Shown here: positions 5,516-7,202 of the stretch, in pieces
Layout: each line of letters opens with the position of its first letter
Position numbering within the stretch: the stretch's first letter is position 1
From: Firmicutes bacterium UBA995
GTDB taxonomy: Bacteria > Bacillota > Sulfobacillia > UBA995
Assembly: GCA_002291985.1 (NCBI GenBank)
Contig: DBBB01000057.1
Span: 1 to 7,202 of the forward strand
Direction: 5' to 3'
DNA length: 7,202 nucleotides
Position numbers and translations under genes: made by a program
The notes under the pieces: model-generated
Seen by the model: the letters and a program-made list of their open reading frames with translations, nothing else
Databases searched by the model: none
Told to the model about the DNA's origin: nothing

Positions 5516-7202
5516 CGGCCTTCGCTCCCTCCCGGCCGTTGAAGAGGTCGCCGAACACTTCCCCCAGGGTCACTCGCTCGGTTTGCTTCTGTTGCGCCAT
5601 GTACTTGCGCAAGGCGGCGCGTTCGATCTCCTGATCCGCTTCCTTACGGCTGAGACTCAGCCGTTTCTGGGCGCGGTTCACCTTCAGGACCTTCACCCGC
5701 AGTCGATCACCTACCGCTACCACCTGGTCCGCCCGTTCCCCGCGACGATCGGACAGCTCTGACAGGTGCACGAGTCCCTCGACGCCCTGTTCGAGCTGAA
5801 CGAATGCCCCGAAGGAGGCAAGGCTGACGACCACCCCCTCGACAATAGAGCCGACAGGGTACCGGTTGTCTACATCCTGCCAGGGATCGCCTTCCAGTTG
5901 TTTGAGACCGAGGGAGATCCGTTTGCGTTCGGGGTCCAGGCGAAGGATCTTGCACTTGATTTCCTGGCCTTCCTGGACGACATCGCGGGGGTGGGTTACC
6001 CGGGTCCAACTCAGTTCGGACACGTGTAGCAGGCCGTCAACGCCCCCGATGTCCACGAAAGCCCCGAAGTCCGTCAGCCGTTTGACGGTCCCCGGTATGA
6101 TCTCCCCCTCCTTGAGTTTCCCCCAGATCTCCGCATCTCGCCTGGACTGCTCTTCCTCGAGCACGGCCCGGGCGGACAGGATGACCCTGCGTTCCGCCCG
6201 ATCCAGCTCGATGAGCCTGAGTTGAAGGGTGCGGCCCACATACGGCTTGAGGTCGCGAACGAAACCCAGGGCAACCTGCGACGAGGGGATGAATCCCCTC
6301 ACGCCGACATCGGCCACGAGTCCCCCCTTGACCTGGGCGGTGATCGGGGCGTCAATGATGCTGCCCTCCTGAAAGGCGCACTCGAGGCGTTGCCAGGCCA
6401 GCTCCACATCGGCCAGCCGTTTCGACAGGTGCAGGATGCCGTCCTTCTCGTCGGTACCCAGCACGACCGCGCCGATCATGTCGCCTACGCTCACGATAGA
6501 CGAGGGATCGGCAATGGGCCGTCCGGCCAACTCGGAGGAAGTGATCACTCCTTCCGACTTGCCCCCGACATCGACCAGCACGTCCGTCCCGTTTATGGCC
6601 ATCACCCGGCCCTGGACGAATTGGCCCCGCTCGAACATGGGCACTGCGTCTTGCCCTGATGTTACCTGCTCAGCGGCGGGCTGCTGGTCCGGCTGCTCCC
6701 CGCCGTCGGCCAGGCGGGATTCGCCCGACGTCGCCTGCACCTCACCCGCTTGCTCCCGTGCCTGGTTCTCCGCCGCTTCCTCGATCTGCCTCATCCTGCC
6801 CAATACCTCCTCGATCGCCCAATGCGGAGTGGACGCTCCCGCCGTCACCCCGATCCGGTTTGCGCCATCCAGCCACCGCGGATCCAGATCGGAGGCGCCT
6901 TCGATGGCGTGAGCGGGAACCCTCACCTCGCGGACTACCTCGACCAGCCTTCGCGTGTTCGCGCTATCCCGGCCACCGACCACCAGTACCAGATCGACGT
7001 TCTTCGCCAGTTCCCGCGCTTCCTGCTGGCGCTGCCTGGTGATCGGGCACAACGTGTCCTCCAGTTTCACTTCCCGGCGCGCTTCCCTGAGGCGTCCCGC
7101 CACCCCCTCGACAAGCTCCGAGCGCTGGGTGGTCTGAGCGACGATACCCACCGGCCCCGTGCCGGGGATGGCGGGCACTTCCGACTCGTCCCGCACCACC
7201 AC
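5460..7202 (-). CDS. ispH-rpsA: IspH-S1 fusion: HMBPP reductase joined to ribosomal protein S1-like domains (5' end beyond window)
   Basis: 580 residues are visible and the gene continues past the right edge. Residues 1-140 are the C-terminal half of IspH (LytB), the [4Fe-4S] enzyme that makes IPP and DMAPP from HMBPP at the end of the MEP isoprenoid pathway. Visible signs are VGIVAQTTQ (18-26), the cluster cysteine Cys52 in DTLCPITRQRQ, GGRDSANTRRL (76-86) and TAGASTPHW (120-128). By comparison with E. coli IspH, roughly 145 residues, including the first cluster cysteine, lie outside. A Glu/Gln-rich linker (about 141-188) leads to four S1 domains at about 190-262, 276-346, 362-434 and 447-521. 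The last two have the strongest motifs (DFGAFVDIGGVDGLLHVSELSW and SFGAFVQLEQGVEGLVHLSEL, each split by family variation). A charged tail of about 60 residues ends at TGA. Such fusions are known in Clostridia; a separate S1 start (for example Met189) has no convincing ribosome-binding site. Confidence 0.95.
   Translation of the reverse strand: MVVRDESEVPAIPGTGPVGIVAQTTQRSELVEGVAGRLREARREVKLEDTLCPITRQRQQEARELAKNVDLVLVVGGRDSANTRRLVEVVREVRVPAHAIEGASDLDPRWLDGANRIGVTAGASTPHWAIEEVLGRMRQIEEAAENQAREQAGEVQATSGESRLADGGEQPDQQPAAEQVTSGQDAVPMFERGQFVQGRVMAINGTDVLVDVGGKSEGVITSSELAGRPIADPSSIVSVGDMIGAVVLGTDEKDGILHLSKRLADVELAWQRLECAFQEGSIIDAPITAQVKGGLVADVGVRGFIPSSQVALGFVRDLKPYVGRTLQLRLIELDRAERRVILSARAVLEEEQSRRDAEIWGKLKEGEIIPGTVKRLTDFGAFVDIGGVDGLLHVSELSWTRVTHPRDVVQEGQEIKCKILRLDPERKRISLGLKQLEGDPWQDVDNRYPVGSIVEGVVVSLASFGAFVQLEQGVEGLVHLSELSDRRGERADQVVAVGDRLRVKVLKVNRAQKRLSLSRKEADQEIERAALRKYMAQQKQTERVTLGEVFGDLFNGREGAKADGGESAPPTDTPKTREPD
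5525..5533 (-). promoter_or_regulatory. Ribosome-binding site of topB
   Basis: The minus strand reads GGGAGGGAG, then a 9-base spacer to the ATG at 5515. The core and the spacer length are the same as those ahead of plsY, which supports an overlapping topB start inside the end of ispH-rpsA. Confidence 0.65.

Noticed and set aside
4457..5542. 361-codon open frame on the plus strand opposite topB
   Set aside because: Shadow of topB, where the minus frame carries all type IA topoisomerase motifs.
6636..6638. Met189 of the IspH-S1 fusion as the start of a separate S1 gene
   Set aside because: No purine-rich ribosome-binding site at a suitable distance upstream, and the frame is continuous from IspH.

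Overview
The window is GC-rich (by eye about two thirds G+C), nearly gap-free and transcribed entirely from the minus strand. Five genes are read right to left: ispH-rpsA fusion (5' end outside the window), topB, a DUF512/radical-SAM gene, der, and plsY (3' end outside the window). An IspH-S1 fusion, and a DUF512 gene running into der and plsY, are both familiar from Clostridia-type Bacillota (Moorella/Desulfotomaculum-like lineages and other high-GC Firmicutes). I infer such an organism, but the sequence alone does not fix the genus. No tRNA, rRNA, CRISPR array, insertion sequence or phage gene is visible.

Layout on the minus strand: 7202-5460 holds the C-terminal part of IspH joined to four S1 RNA-binding domains. 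5515-3308 is DNA topoisomerase III, overlapping the fusion gene by 56 bases. A 130-base gap (3307-3178) follows, the only noticeable intergenic stretch, and it ends in a short hairpin that contains the likely ribosome-binding site of the next gene. 3177-1819 is the PDZ/radical-SAM/DUF512 protein. 1822-497 is the double GTPase Der, overlapping the DUF512 gene by the four bases ATGA. 491-1 is the acyl-phosphate:glycerol-3-phosphate acyltransferase PlsY, five bases after der.

The genes look like one housekeeping operon: isoprenoid precursor synthesis plus ribosomal protein S1-like function, DNA decatenation, an uncharacterised Fe-S protein, ribosome assembly and phospholipid synthesis. Tight spacing and overlaps suggest a single transcript with translational coupling. 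No promoter or terminator could be supported inside the window.

I found no wholly new system. Points worth a second look are the hairpin over the DUF512 ribosome-binding site, the Asn-to-Ser change in the first G4 motif of Der, two acidic-to-Gly differences in TopB, the topB position and its 56-base overlap, and the DUF512 protein, whose function is unknown.
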